This document shows, piece after piece, positions 8,719 to 18,058 of a DNA stretch of 64,000 nucleotides. The DNA is from Arenibacter aquaticus (lineage in GTDB: Bacteria > Bacteroidota > Bacteroidia > Flavobacteriales > Flavobacteriaceae), in NCBI RefSeq assembly GCF_003957295.1, contig NZ_RQPJ01000008.1, forward strand, positions 1 to 64,000, read 5' to 3'. The stretch's first letter is position 1; each line of letters begins with the position of its first letter. The notes under the pieces were generated by a model. The model worked only from the letters and a program-made list of their open reading frames with translations, did not search any database and had not been told where the DNA came from. Position numbers and translations under genes: made by a program.

Positions 8719-9232
8719 GGGCTTCTGTTGAATTTTCTACCAATGGGCTGATGATTTCAATGTCCTTGATCCAATTTTCTGCTTCCGCTTCCAAGTCGCT
8801 CTCCAGGTTTTCAAAATTGGCAATATACCCACATGCCCTGGAAATAAACTTGTCTTTTCTAGTGTAATTAAAATATAAGGTGTCCACATCCCCACCTTCC
8901 AAGGTAACTGTGTTTCCTTCCGAATCCTCTTCTTCAACGTCCGAAGAATTTTTAATGAAATAGAATCCGGTAGTATCTTCAGAAACTTTTAAAGGTATGG
9001 AAATAGAATCCAAAGTGCTTCTGTCCGTTATAGTGGTCACAGTGGTGTTCTGTCCTACTCCTATTATTCTCAATGAGGGGACAGTTTTTAATTCGGTGGG
9101 ATTATCGATATCATAAAATCGTATCACTAAAAGGGGGGTATCCCCGTCTATACAAATATCGTCTTTTTCGCAAGCCCAGAAACCACTTATTAGGGCCAGA
9201 ACAAATACGCTTAGGATTTTGACTTTTTTCAT
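8699..9232 (-). CDS. DUF6452 family lipoprotein
   Basis: Starting at ATG 9232 gives a 177-residue protein with a lipoprotein signal (SVFVALISGFWAC-type lipobox, SGFWAC). The body contains CIDGDTPLLVIRFYD and repeated beta-strand segments typical of DUF6452. An in-frame GTG four codons upstream overlaps the rlmD stop and is less likely. It sits between rlmD and the DUF6048 gene and probably pairs with the latter in the outer membrane. No known activity. Confidence 0.78.
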   Translation of the reverse strand: MKKVKILSVFVLALISGFWACEKDDICIDGDTPLLVIRFYDIDNPTELKTVPSLRIIGVGQNTTVTTITDRSTLDSISIPLKVSEDTTGFYFIKNSSDVEEEDSEGNTVTLEGGDVDTLYFNYTRKDKFISRACGYIANFENLESDLEAEAENWIKDIEIISPLVENSTEAHVKIFH

Positions 9233-9243
9233 TGGCGATAGCA

Positions 9244-10659
9244 CTAGCTGATCCTTTTTTTCAAAAGTACAACATTTTCAACATGATGGGTTTGTGGAAA
9301 CATGTCTACCGGCTGCACCTTTGTTATTTCGTAATCTTCTTTCATAAGTTCCAGATCCCTGGCCTGGGTAGCACTATTACAACTAACGTAGACCACTTTG
9401 TCTGGAGCTATATTTAATATTTGTTGCACTACAGCGGCATGCATACCGTCTCTTGGGGGATCTGTAATGATAAGATCGGGTTTGCCGTTTTCTGCAATAA
9501 AATCGGGGTTGAATACATTTTTCATATCTCCCACATAGAAGTCCACATTATCAATCTTATTTCTAGTGGCATTGGCTTTGGCATCAGCAATGGCTTCGGG
9601 AACGGCTTCTATTCCAACCACTTTCTTGGCCTTTTTGGCCACAAATTGTGCTATGGTTCCCGTGCCCGTATATAGATCGTAAACCAGTTCTTCTCCCGTT
9701 AGTTCGGCAAAATCACGGGTTATCTTGTAAAGCTCATAGGCCTGATCGGAGTTGGTTTGATAAAATGATTTGGCATTAATTTTAAATTGAAGCCCTTCCA
9801 TTTCCTCAAAAATATGATCGCGACCAGAAAAACATATTATTTCCTGATCATAAATGGTGTCGTTTTGTTTTTGATTGATAACATACAACAAGGAAGTTAT
9901 TTCTGGGAAGGTATTGGCCAGGTGGTTCATAAGAAGTTCCCTTTTTTCCAAATGATCCTCATAGAACTGTACCATGACCATAATTTCACCTGTTGAAGAG
10001 GTACGGATCATCACTGTGCGCAGCATGCCCCACTGATTACGGGGATTAAAAAATGTGATTTTATTTTTAATGGCAAAGTCCCTTATCTCCAACCTAATAG
10101 CATTGGAAGGGTCTTGTTGTAAATGGCATTTTTTGATGTCCAATATTTTGTCCCACATACCCGGAATATGGAAGCCTAAGGCATTTTTGTCTTCTATTTC
10201 CTCCCCCGAATTGATTTCCTCCAAGCTCAGCCATCGACTATCAGAAAAGGAGAATTCCATCTTGTTCCTATAGAAGTATTGTTTCTCAGAGCCTAAAATA
10301 GGTGTAGTTTCCGGTAACTCAAGATGACCAATTCTGCGGAGGTTATTCTCCACTTCCTTTTGCTTATAGAACAACTGGTGCTCATATCCCATGTCCTGCC
10401 ATTTACAGCCACCACAAACCCCGAAATGTTCACAAACAGGGGTGGTTCTTTTGTCGGAATAGGTATGGAAATTAGTGGCTACGCCTTCAAAATATGCTTT
10501 CCGTTTTTTGGTGGTCTGTACGTCCACGACATCTCCAGGAACGGTATTGGTCAAAAATATTACCCGACCATCCGGGGCCTTGCCAATGGTCTTTCCTTTG
10601 GCTCCGGCATCTACTACTTCAACGTTTTCAAAAACCTGTCTTTTTTTCTTTCTGCGCAT
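9244..10659 (-). CDS. rlmD: 23S rRNA (uracil-1939-C5)-methyltransferase
   Basis: With start ATG 10659 the product is 471 residues, close to the family norm; the open frame runs 33 codons further upstream but without coding character. It has an N-terminal TRAM domain (about 5-65), the Fe-S cluster cysteines C76-x5-C82-x2-C85 plus C178, a Rossmann SAM-binding core (VYDLYTGTGTIAQFVAKKAK), IITDPPRDG, and the catalytic cysteine C427 in VYVSCNSATQARDL. It methylates U1939 of 23S rRNA. A TATTTTTG element lies five bases before the ATG (10664-10671, minus strand), hinting at a very short leader. Confidence 0.93.
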   Translation of the reverse strand: MRRKKKRQVFENVEVVDAGAKGKTIGKAPDGRVIFLTNTVPGDVVDVQTTKKRKAYFEGVATNFHTYSDKRTTPVCEHFGVCGGCKWQDMGYEHQLFYKQKEVENNLRRIGHLELPETTPILGSEKQYFYRNKMEFSFSDSRWLSLEEINSGEEIEDKNALGFHIPGMWDKILDIKKCHLQQDPSNAIRLEIRDFAIKNKITFFNPRNQWGMLRTVMIRTSSTGEIMVMVQFYEDHLEKRELLMNHLANTFPEITSLLYVINQKQNDTIYDQEIICFSGRDHIFEEMEGLQFKINAKSFYQTNSDQAYELYKITRDFAELTGEELVYDLYTGTGTIAQFVAKKAKKVVGIEAVPEAIADAKANATRNKIDNVDFYVGDMKNVFNPDFIAENGKPDLIITDPPRDGMHAAVVQQILNIAPDKVVYVSCNSATQARDLELMKEDYEITKVQPVDMFPQTHHVENVVLLKKRIS

Positions 10660-11030
10660 GGGGCAAAAATAGGAGATTTTTTCAGGAATGCCACTGCATT
10701 TTAACATAGTCTTGCTGCAAACTTTATTATTCTCGTTTTTTGGCGTTTTATAGGACAATCAAAATTTAAAATAGCACATGGAAAGCTATAGCACGGTTTT
10801 TAGATCTACTAATCTAATCATGGAGTTTCTTATATATAATGGGCTTTTATTAGAAGTATGGGCATAGTTGAAGTATGTAGCCTACAGCATTTACAAGCAG
10901 TATGTTTAAAATTTATGTTTTGATAATTTAAAAACTAGTATTACTATTACTATCAAATTAAGCCTAGCTCTGATGATATTCTACCCAAGCAATAAGTTGG
11001 GTATTAAAAGAGCGTATCAATTATATATAA
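10660..11030. other. Intergenic region between rlmD and the sulfatase cluster
   Basis: An AT-rich divergent spacer of 371 bases with no supported gene. It contains the TATTTTTG element on the minus strand near rlmD and, close to the sulfatase start, the inverted repeat ACCCAA-N8-TTGGGT at 10983-11002. No complete -33/-7 pair was found for the plus-strand gene. Confidence 0.5.
10983..11002. promoter_or_regulatory. Inverted repeat, possible operator of the sulfatase cluster
   Basis: ACCCAA (10983-10988) and TTGGGT (10997-11002) form a symmetric site 29 bases before the sulfatase start. The 14-base centre-to-centre spacing suits a dimeric regulator, but no regulator gene is adjacent, so the role is inference. 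Confidence 0.3.
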
Positions 11031-12473
11031 ATGAAAAAAATTATCTTCTGTTTAATGTGCTTCTGTTTTGTTTATGGAAAGGCACAACGCAAAAAAAGCT
11101 TAAAAAAACCCAATGTTCTGTTTATTATAGCCGATGATCTAACCGCAACGGCCGTGTCATCCTATGAAAATGTAGCAGCAAACACCCCTCATATAGACCG
11201 CTTGGCGTCTGAAGGCACCAAGTATACCAGAGCCTATACACAGTATCCCGTATGTGGACCTTCGCGGGCCTCCTTGCTTTTTGGATATTACCCCAATGCT
11301 ACTGGCACCTATGGATATGTAAGTGGCAGGGATAATGTGGGAGCATCCAGAAAGTCACTGCCAGAATTGTTTAAGGACAATGGTTATTATACGGCAAGGG
11401 TAAGTAAGATTTATCATATGGGGGTACCAATAGACATTGAGACGGGCTCCAATGGAAAGGATGATGAGGCCTCTTGGACAGAGCGGTTTAACAGTCAAGG
11501 TCCGGAATGGACTGCAGAAGGAGAAGCAGAATTGGTACAAAACAACCCTTACGGACTAAAGCCTCGGAAAGGGGGCAACGTAATGACCATTGTAAAGGCC
11601 GATGGGGGCGATTTGGTACACTCAGATGGCAAAACAGCGGAGAAGGCCATGGAGCTGCTTAAGCAGAATAAGAAAAAGCCTTTCTTTCTGGCGGTAGGAT
11701 TGGTAAGGCCGCATGTGCCATTTGTGGCACCCAAGGAATATTTTGAGCCTTATCCCCATCAACAAGTTGTATTGCCCCCTAAGGTAGAGAATGACTGGGA
11801 TGATATTCCGGCCAGAGGAATAAACTACGTTACCAGTGTAAACGGGAAAATGTCCGAAGAACAGGAGAAAAAAGCGGTAGCAGCTTACTATGCTTCCGTA
11901 TCCTATATGGATGCCCAGGTAGGAAAAATTCTAAGGACGCTAAAGGAAGAGGGATTGGAGGATAATACCATTGTTGTTTTTACTTCGGATCATGGATTTC
12001 ATTTGGGAGAGCACCGATTTTGGATGAAGGTAAGCCTTCATGAAGAATCGGTTAGGGTCCCTATGATCATTAAAGTCCCAGGTAAGACTCCAGCGGTTTG
12101 TAATTCCTTTGCCGAACTGTTGGACCTATACCCAACATTAGCCGAATTGGCGGGACTTAAGGCTTCAGATGCACTACAGGGTAAAAGTTTGGTAAACACC
12201 ATGGACAATCCAACAACTAAAGTAAGGGAGTATGCATTTTCGGTAACTCAAGGAGGGAAATCATTTTTAATTCGTAACCAGAAATGGGCGTATATCCAAT
12301 ATGATGAGGATGCCGGGGCCGGAATGGAACTTTTTGATATGGAACACGATGCTAAGCAGTACAATAATTTGGCATATAATCCACATTATGCCAAAGTTGT
12401 GGAAACCATGAAAAGGACGTTGCAGGAAAAATTAAAGGAGGTAAGAACCAATGATTTAGATATTCAATATTAA
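11031..12473 (+). CDS. Secreted S1-family sulfatase (iduronate-2-sulfatase-like)
   Basis: A 480-residue sulfatase with signal peptide (cleavage near GKAQ). It has the metal-binding DD pair (D35, D36), the formylglycine signature C75-G-P-S-R, so the cysteine is the modified nucleophile, and the second metal/active-site motif FTSDHGFHLGEH (D320, H321) followed by K333. Overall layout fits the iduronate-2-sulfatase-like branch, which removes sulfate esters from marine or host glycans. First gene of a four-gene cluster with two glycosidase-like propellers, suggesting a sulfated polysaccharide as target. The formylglycine-generating enzyme is not in the window. Confidence 0.92.
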   Translation: MKKIIFCLMCFCFVYGKAQRKKSLKKPNVLFIIADDLTATAVSSYENVAANTPHIDRLASEGTKYTRAYTQYPVCGPSRASLLFGYYPNATGTYGYVSGRDNVGASRKSLPELFKDNGYYTARVSKIYHMGVPIDIETGSNGKDDEASWTERFNSQGPEWTAEGEAELVQNNPYGLKPRKGGNVMTIVKADGGDLVHSDGKTAEKAMELLKQNKKKPFFLAVGLVRPHVPFVAPKEYFEPYPHQQVVLPPKVENDWDDIPARGINYVTSVNGKMSEEQEKKAVAAYYASVSYMDAQVGKILRTLKEEGLEDNTIVVFTSDHGFHLGEHRFWMKVSLHEESVRVPMIIKVPGKTPAVCNSFAELLDLYPTLAELAGLKASDALQGKSLVNTMDNPTTKVREYAFSVTQGGKSFLIRNQKWAYIQYDEDAGAGMELFDMEHDAKQYNNLAYNPHYAKVVETMKRTLQEKLKEVRTNDLDIQY

Positions 12474-12542
12474 TAGGATTAGTGTAAATATTATATCAAA
12501 CAGAATGTGTAATAAGACCTATCTCCTTAGATTCATCTTTTA

Positions 12543-13793
12543 ATGGTTAGAGTAGCGTGTATTAGTTGTACTCTTTGCAAACTGTCTATCCTGGTCTTGA
12601 CCATGACAGTTACTTTTTTATGTAACGCCCAACATATAAGGGTGGTCCCTAATAAAATAAATGCCAAAATGGTGGATGTCTTGGAGTGTCCCAATAAAAT
12701 AATGGGCGCGTCCATATTGCAAATTCCTGGTTATTTTGTTTGGGGTGGCAGTGTGGTAAAGGGTGATGACGGTAAGTATCATATGGTTTTTTCTATTTGG
12801 GAAAGTGGAACGGAAGGAGGTAGTTTTGTCAAGGATTGGGTGCTGCAGTCCAAAATTGGTTATGCCGTTTCGGATTATCCGGACAGGGATTTTAAGTTTC
12901 AAAAAATAGTGTTGAAAGGTACGCGTTACCAAGGGGATCCTTCAGCCTGGGATGCCCAAATGGTACATAATCCCCACCTTAAAAAGTTTGATGGAAAGTA
13001 TTATCTGTATTATATAGGAGGCAAAGACCCTGGCGAACAGCCCAAGGGGTCCAAAGCGGAAAATTTAGACCAACGATCAAGGGTGCAACAATCCCTTTGT
13101 ATAGGGGTCTTGGAATTTGATAGTTTTAAAAATTTGCTTGCAGGCAATTTTGATCGCCCTAAACAGCCACTTTTAAGTCCACGTACAAGGGTTAAACCAA
13201 ATAATATCCTAAATGTTTCGCCAATAGGTACGGTGGCAAAACCAGATAATATTATAGTAGTAAACCCCTCTGTGGTCTATAACCCAATTACCCAAAAGTA
13301 CATGCTGTATTTTAAGGGCAATGTCTATGAGCCTCACTGGAAGGGCGTTCATGGGGTGGCTATTGGCGATACACCGCAGGGTCCTTTTAAACCTTTGGAT
13401 TTATTTGTTTTTGATGTTAGAATGCCCGATGGTACTTTGGCAAGTACCGAAGACCCATATGTCTGGTACTCCAAGAAACTTCATCAATTTATGGCGATAG
13501 TAAAGGATTTTTCAGGAAGACTAACTGGGTATAAAAAGACATTGGCTCTTTTGTCATCCAATGACGGAATAGGTTGGAATTTGACAAGAAATCCACTTTT
13601 TATGAAAAGGGAGTTACGTTTGTTGGATGGATCGGTCACCAAGGTGGATAGATTGGAACGCCCTCAATTGTTGTTGAACAACGATGGCATTCCCCAATAT
13701 TTGTACGCTGCATCCGCTTTGGAAAATGTAAATGCTAAAAATGATGGCAGTTCTTTTAATGTACAAATTCCATTGGAAGTTGTTATCGAATAA
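12543..13793 (+). CDS. Secreted glycoside-hydrolase-like five-bladed beta-propeller protein (GH43/GH117-like)
   Basis: A 416-residue secreted protein (signal ending near TFLCNAQ). Repeated propeller blades carry glycosidase-family features: YFVWGGSVVKGDDGKYHMVF, WDAQMVHNPHLKKFDGKYYL, VVNPSVVYNP, EDPYVWYSKKLHQF and a C-terminal DRLERPQLLL. The layout resembles families of the GH43/GH117 type but I cannot fix a family number. It is homologous to the next gene's product: both have WG near the start, NP[HE]-x-KK, S-x-DGIG-[WF]-NL and LERP[QK]. Lies 69 bases after the sulfatase gene. Activity on a sulfated glycan is inference from context. Confidence 0.75.
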   Translation: MVRVACISCTLCKLSILVLTMTVTFLCNAQHIRVVPNKINAKMVDVLECPNKIMGASILQIPGYFVWGGSVVKGDDGKYHMVFSIWESGTEGGSFVKDWVLQSKIGYAVSDYPDRDFKFQKIVLKGTRYQGDPSAWDAQMVHNPHLKKFDGKYYLYYIGGKDPGEQPKGSKAENLDQRSRVQQSLCIGVLEFDSFKNLLAGNFDRPKQPLLSPRTRVKPNNILNVSPIGTVAKPDNIIVVNPSVVYNPITQKYMLYFKGNVYEPHWKGVHGVAIGDTPQGPFKPLDLFVFDVRMPDGTLASTEDPYVWYSKKLHQFMAIVKDFSGRLTGYKKTLALLSSNDGIGWNLTRNPLFMKRELRLLDGSVTKVDRLERPQLLLNNDGIPQYLYAASALENVNAKNDGSSFNVQIPLEVVIE

Positions 13794-13877
13794 TATTGAA
13801 GTTAATCATTAAATCAGACATCAAAGCCATATCAGCCGCGAATTATCGATAACCTAAAAGTAAATTGAACAATACAA

Positions 13878-14951
13878 ATGAAATACATTGTAAAATTGTT
13901 TGCTATATACATACTCTTGGTCATTGATACTGGGTATGCTCAAGACAAACCTGTTCGGATGCCCCTATCTTTTATTGCCCAAAATTTGGAATACAAGGGG
14001 GTTGCAGTTAAAGATGATAATTATACCTTTTGGGGTTGCGCCCCTGTAATGGATGAGGCAGGAAAAACGCATTTATTCGTCGCGCGTTGGCCAGAAAAAA
14101 ATGTTAATCCCGCATGGAGAAAATCTTCCGAAATTGCACATTATGTTGCCGATTCACCTGAAGGTCCTTTTATATTTTCAGATGTGGCCATAAAAGGCAC
14201 TGGAACAGATACCTGGGATAAATATGCACCACACAATCCAGAAATCAAAAAGCTGGGTAAAAACTATGTATTACTGTATATTGCGAATACTGATTATCAC
14301 CAACCACCACATCCAGGTAATCAACGTATTGGAATGGCTATTGCAAAATCTCCTTATGGTCCGTGGAAAATAGTAGGCAAGGACGGGATGGTCCTAAATG
14401 CCGAAAATCCTCAGAACTGGAATTATAAATCCAATATGGGAGTGGCTAACCCCACCTTTTTGGAAGTAAATGGAAAATATTATTTGTATTTTAAAACCAA
14501 AACCACGGAAGGGGTGCTAAAGTATGGCTTGGCTATTGCCAATAAATTAAAGGGCCCTTATGTTATTCAAGATAAACCGGTTACCTCCAATAAGGGTACC
14601 TTGGAAGACGGAACCGTTTTTGCTTATCAGGATTTTATTTATTTGTTGACTACGGATAATCATGGTCAAAATACGGGTATAGCTGGTGGTGGTACGCTCT
14701 GGAAGTCCAGGGACGGCATTGGTTTTAATTTGGAGGACGCCACGGTTGGTTATGATCTATTGCCAACCTATTATAAGGACTATGATCCTAAAAAGGCAAT
14801 GAAGATATATGGTATTGCTCCCAAGCTGGAGCGCCCCAAAATTTTAATGATAAATAATATCCCGGCCTATTTGTACGGCCCATCCGGGTGGAATATTTTT
14901 GGCGGAGATAGAACTGTAGGCCATGTTTTTAAAATAAATATAAACGAATGA
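13878..14951 (+). CDS. Secreted glycoside-hydrolase-like beta-propeller protein, paralogue of the preceding gene
   Basis: A 357-residue protein with signal peptide (cleavage near TGYAQ). Blades include NYTFWGCAPVMDEAGKTHLF, YAPHNPEIKKLGKNYVLLYI, SNMGVANPTFLEVNGKYYLY and a closing PKLERPKILM. About 60 residues shorter than its neighbour; the Lys/Asn-rich insert of that protein is missing here. The two probably arose by duplication and may cleave different linkages of one polysaccharide. The stop overlaps the next gene's start (ATGA), showing translational coupling. Confidence 0.75.
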   Translation: MKYIVKLFAIYILLVIDTGYAQDKPVRMPLSFIAQNLEYKGVAVKDDNYTFWGCAPVMDEAGKTHLFVARWPEKNVNPAWRKSSEIAHYVADSPEGPFIFSDVAIKGTGTDTWDKYAPHNPEIKKLGKNYVLLYIANTDYHQPPHPGNQRIGMAIAKSPYGPWKIVGKDGMVLNAENPQNWNYKSNMGVANPTFLEVNGKYYLYFKTKTTEGVLKYGLAIANKLKGPYVIQDKPVTSNKGTLEDGTVFAYQDFIYLLTTDNHGQNTGIAGGGTLWKSRDGIGFNLEDATVGYDLLPTYYKDYDPKKAMKIYGIAPKLERPKILMINNIPAYLYGPSGWNIFGGDRTVGHVFKININE

Positions 14952-15853
14952 ATATGCGCAATATTTTTTGGGTTCTTGTAATGCTCCCGTTAATTTCAAC
15001 GTCCCAAGACAATAAAAACGATTTTAAAATTATCACTTACAACATATGGAACGGTTATGACTGGGGGAAGGATAATGAAAGAAGGGTAAAAGTACAAAAT
15101 TGGCTAGAAGGTCAAGCTCCAGATGTTGTGGCCCTGCAAGAGCTATGTGCCTATACCCCCGAAAAGCTTCGCGAAGATGCCCAAGCATGGGGCCATGATT
15201 ATTCTATCTTGTTAAAGACCAGCGGATACTCTGTGGGGCTAACCTCCAAATATCCCATAGAGGTAAAAGAAAAGATAATGGAAGGCATGCACCATGGGGC
15301 ATTGCACTGTACTACTAATGGAATAGACGTTCTTGTAGTACACTTGCATCCTGGAAGTATTGCCAGAAGAAGGGAGGAGGCCGAAATTATTAGTAAAAAA
15401 CTCAATGCTATAGCTGCAACCACCTCAAAGTATGTGGTGTTGGGGGATTTTAATGCCCATTCACCTTTAGATGCCCATTTGTACGATGAGGATGGGAATT
15501 TATTGAACAGATTGCGTAAATCCAACGAGGGTAAAGGAATAGAAGGTAATCTTGTGAACGGCGATTTGGACTATGCCGTAATGTCCAGATTTCTTTCCCT
15601 GCCCTTATACGATCCAGTAGAGAAACATACTGCAGGATTGATGGAAAGAGGAAGTTTTCCGGGAAGGGTATTAGGTGAGGTAAATCAAGAAACTACTAAA
15701 CAACTTCTTTCACGTATGGAAAGGATAGATTTTATGCTGGTTTCACCGGAATTGTCTGCTAGTTGTCTCAAGGCTAAGGTCCACAATGGGGCAAGTACTT
15801 GGTTTTTGTCCGATCATTATCCTGTTAGTGCCACTTTTAATCTAAAAGATTGA
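14948..15853 (+). CDS. Secreted endonuclease/exonuclease/phosphatase family protein
   Basis: A 301-residue secreted protein with a short signal (MLPLISTSQ). It has the EEP-fold active-site motifs: TYNIWNG (N32), VVALQE (E65), VVHLHPGS, LGDFNAHSPLD and the C-terminal SDHYPVS (D289, H290). This fold covers DNases, sphingomyelinases and other phosphodiesterases; in carbohydrate loci such proteins may remove phosphate-type substituents. Overlaps the preceding gene by four bases, so it belongs to the cluster, but its substrate cannot be read from sequence. Confidence 0.82.
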   Translation: MNMRNIFWVLVMLPLISTSQDNKNDFKIITYNIWNGYDWGKDNERRVKVQNWLEGQAPDVVALQELCAYTPEKLREDAQAWGHDYSILLKTSGYSVGLTSKYPIEVKEKIMEGMHHGALHCTTNGIDVLVVHLHPGSIARRREEAEIISKKLNAIAATTSKYVVLGDFNAHSPLDAHLYDEDGNLLNRLRKSNEGKGIEGNLVNGDLDYAVMSRFLSLPLYDPVEKHTAGLMERGSFPGRVLGEVNQETTKQLLSRMERIDFMLVSPELSASCLKAKVHNGASTWFLSDHYPVSATFNLKD

Positions 15854-15996
15854 TTGGCAGGTTTTTCCTAACAAAAATCAATGCCAAAAATTTTAGGATG
15901 CAAGTAACAATTCGTAATTTGCAATCTCTACATTAGATGGATGATTTCTCTCCCCAAGAAGGAATTGCTAAAGTTTTATTTAAAAGTTATTTAATC

Positions 15997-17277
15997 ATGT
16001 CGGTTTTAGAAAAATTATCGTCTAAAGATGCCATTGCATTGGAAGAAGAATTTGGAGCACACAACTATCATCCGTTACCTGTTGTTCTAAATAGGGGAGA
16101 AGGAGTATTTGTTTGGGATGTTGAAGGAAAAAAGTATTATGATTTTTTATCAGCTTATTCAGCGGTAAATCAAGGACATTGCCATCCCAAAATTGTCAAT
16201 GCCATGGTACAACAGGCACAGACCTTAACATTGACCTCTAGGGCTTTTTATAACGATATGCTAGGGAGGTTTGAGAAGTATGCTTCCGAGACTTTTGGCT
16301 TCGATAAGTTCCTGCCTATGAATACTGGGGCAGAGGCCGTGGAAACTGCTATTAAAATCTGTAGAAAATGGGCCTACGAGAAAAAAGGGGTTCCTGAAAA
16401 CAAGGCAGAAATAGTGGTTTGTGAAAATAATTTTCATGGTAGAACCACAACAATTATCTCATTTTCGAATGATCCGGTGGCCAGGAAAAATTTTGGACCC
16501 TACCCCGAAGGTTTTATAAAAATTGAATATGACAATTTATCAGCCTTGGAACAGGCCTTGAAAACTAATAAAAACGTTGCAGGGTTCTTGGTAGAGCCCA
16601 TTCAGGGCGAGGCAGGAGTATTTGTTCCATCGGAAGGATATCTTTTAAAGGCAAAGGAACTGTGTAAGAAGTACAACGTACTTTTTATTGCCGATGAGGT
16701 GCAAACAGGAATAGCCCGTACAGGAAAATTACTGGCTACATGTGGTAATTGCAGCTGTCCGGATAGGCATTGTAGTGGGACGCCGGAGGTGAAACCCGAT
16801 ATATTAATTTTGGGAAAGGCACTTTCAGGAGGGGCTTATCCCATTTCCGGGGTTTTGGCCAATGACGTAATCATGGAGGTGATAAGACCCGGAAGCCATG
16901 GTAGCACCTTTGGGGGCAACCCAGTGGCGGCGGCAGTTGGTATAGCTGCTCTTGAGGTAGTAAAAGAAGAAGGGCTTGCCGAAAATGCTCATCAGTTGGG
17001 CGAGTTGTTTAGGGAAGAACTCAATAAGTTTATACCCACTTGTAGTATTGTAAAATCCGTTAGGGGAAAAGGCTTATTAAATGCCATTCTGATAAACGAT
17101 ACCGAAGAAAGCTCCACTGCTTGGGATATTTGTCTGGCCTTAAGGGATAATGGTCTTCTGGCAAAGCCAACGCACGGCAATATAATACGATTTGCACCTC
17201 CCTTGGTAATGAATCGGCAACAACTCTTGGACTGTGTGGATATAATCACCAAAACGCTTGAAGAATTTGATAAATAA
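15997..17277 (+). CDS. rocD: Ornithine--oxo-acid aminotransferase
   Basis: I start at ATG 15997 (426 residues), which matches the family N-terminus [16 protein letters not shown]; the frame is open for 20 more codons upstream. PLP-enzyme features: [18 protein letters not shown] and the PLP lysine K274 in [12 protein letters not shown]. The enzyme converts ornithine and 2-oxoglutarate to glutamate semialdehyde and glutamate, linking arginine and proline metabolism. A cysteine-rich insert, C249-G-N-C252-S-C254-P-D-R-H-C259, precedes the lysine and could hold a metal; I believe related inserts occur in other Bacteroidota RocD proteins. A terminator follows. Confidence 0.92.
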   Translation: MSVLEKLSSKDAIALEEEFGAHNYHPLPVVLNRGEGVFVWDVEGKKYYDFLSAYSAVNQGHCHPKIVNAMVQQAQTLTLTSRAFYNDMLGRFEKYASETFGFDKFLPMNTGAEAVETAIKICRKWAYEKKGVPENKAEIVVCENNFHGRTTTIISFSNDPVARKNFGPYPEGFIKIEYDNLSALEQALKTNKNVAGFLVEPIQGEAGVFVPSEGYLLKAKELCKKYNVLFIADEVQTGIARTGKLLATCGNCSCPDRHCSGTPEVKPDILILGKALSGGAYPISGVLANDVIMEVIRPGSHGSTFGGNPVAAAVGIAALEVVKEEGLAENAHQLGELFREELNKFIPTCSIVKSVRGKGLLNAILINDTEESSTAWDICLALRDNGLLAKPTHGNIIRFAPPLVMNRQQLLDCVDIITKTLEEFDK

Positions 17278-17300
17278 TTATCCCGTAGACTTAAATGCTG

Positions 17301-17332
17301 AGCCCGTTGTACTTGTTATAACGGGCTTTTTT
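17301..17332 (+). terminator. Terminator of rocD
   Basis: Stem AGCCCGTTGTA (17301-17311) pairs with TATAACGGGCT (17317-17327) with one G-U pair, followed by a T-run that reaches the stop codon of the convergent DUF2752 gene. Confidence 0.85.
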
Positions 17333-17747
17333 ATTGCCCTGGAGCCAATAGGGTAAAAGGATATACGGCTACATTTCTTAAAATAGTGAATAAGGTAATG
17401 ATAACGAAGAGCAGTATTGGTGTTTTGGGATGGTAAAGCAGGTCTGGCATTACTGCTTTTATTTTGTGCGGGGCGTAATATCTAGCCCAGTGATAGCCAA
17501 GCAATAGAATTGCAGGGATAAAAAGAAGATTGTGCTGGGCAACACCAAGAAAATTAAAGTGCAACAAGTGATGTAATGCCCTTTGGCTTCCGCAACCCGT
17601 GCAATAGAACCCTGTAGCCATTAAAAATGGACATTTGGGAAAATAATGGGAGTTAATGGGGTTGATAAAAAAATAGAGGAGCAATATCCCTAAGGATACT
17701 ACTCCTAAAATAATAACTTTAGATATGTGCTTCTTGTTAGAAATCAC
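17331..17747 (-). CDS. DUF2752 membrane protein
   Basis: A 138-residue membrane protein with about three helices. It shows the DUF2752 signature: PKCPFLMATGFYCTGCGSQRA with C39, C49 and C52 and the GCGxxRA core. It starts with GTG 17747, overlapping the stop of the CD225 gene by 11 bases; no ATG is available before the conserved core. The cysteine triad looks like a metal or redox site near the membrane, but no function is established. Last gene of a four-gene set. Confidence 0.82.
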   Translation of the reverse strand: MISNKKHISKVIILGVVSLGILLLYFFINPINSHYFPKCPFLMATGFYCTGCGSQRALHHLLHFNFLGVAQHNLLFIPAILLLGYHWARYYAPHKIKAVMPDLLYHPKTPILLFVIITLFTILRNVAVYPFTLLAPGQ

Positions 17748-18021
17748 CAGTACTCATTAGCCCACCAATAATTGCAAATCCAAAAATGGCAATGTATAGA
17801 ATCCAAAAGAAACCAGCAATCGCCATTCCTACAATGGCCCATGTTTTGGCATTTTTGGAAGCCTTCTCGGCCTGTTCGTAGTTTCCAAGGGCATACGCCT
17901 CATTTACTTTTGCCGCATTTACAATACTCACAATACCAGGTATTAAACAGCAAAAAACGGTACTGATAATGGCCAGGACCAAATAGTTGTTCGGTTTGGG
18001 CCTACTTTCAAAGTTCTCCAT
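17737..18021 (-). CDS. CD225/dispanin family small membrane protein
   Basis: A 94-residue protein with two hydrophobic segments (about 13-38 and 60-90) separated by the polar stretch NEAYALGNYEQAEKASKNAK. The first segment and loop (STVFCCLIPGIVSIVNAAKV) match CD225/dispanin, a family that in animals includes the interferon-induced IFITM proteins that alter membrane curvature; bacterial roles are unknown. Clustered with two DUF2752 proteins and a CCC-motif protein. Confidence 0.85.
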   Translation of the reverse strand: MENFESRPKPNNYLVLAIISTVFCCLIPGIVSIVNAAKVNEAYALGNYEQAEKASKNAKTWAIVGMAIAGFFWILYIAIFGFAIIGGLMSTGDF

Positions 18022-18058
18022 GAAATTTTGGAATATAATTAATAATAATTTCGCTCAA

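Noticed and set aside
10324-10704. Plus-strand open frames opposite rlmD
   Set aside because: They mirror the conserved rlmD coding sequence and show no independent domain or start context.
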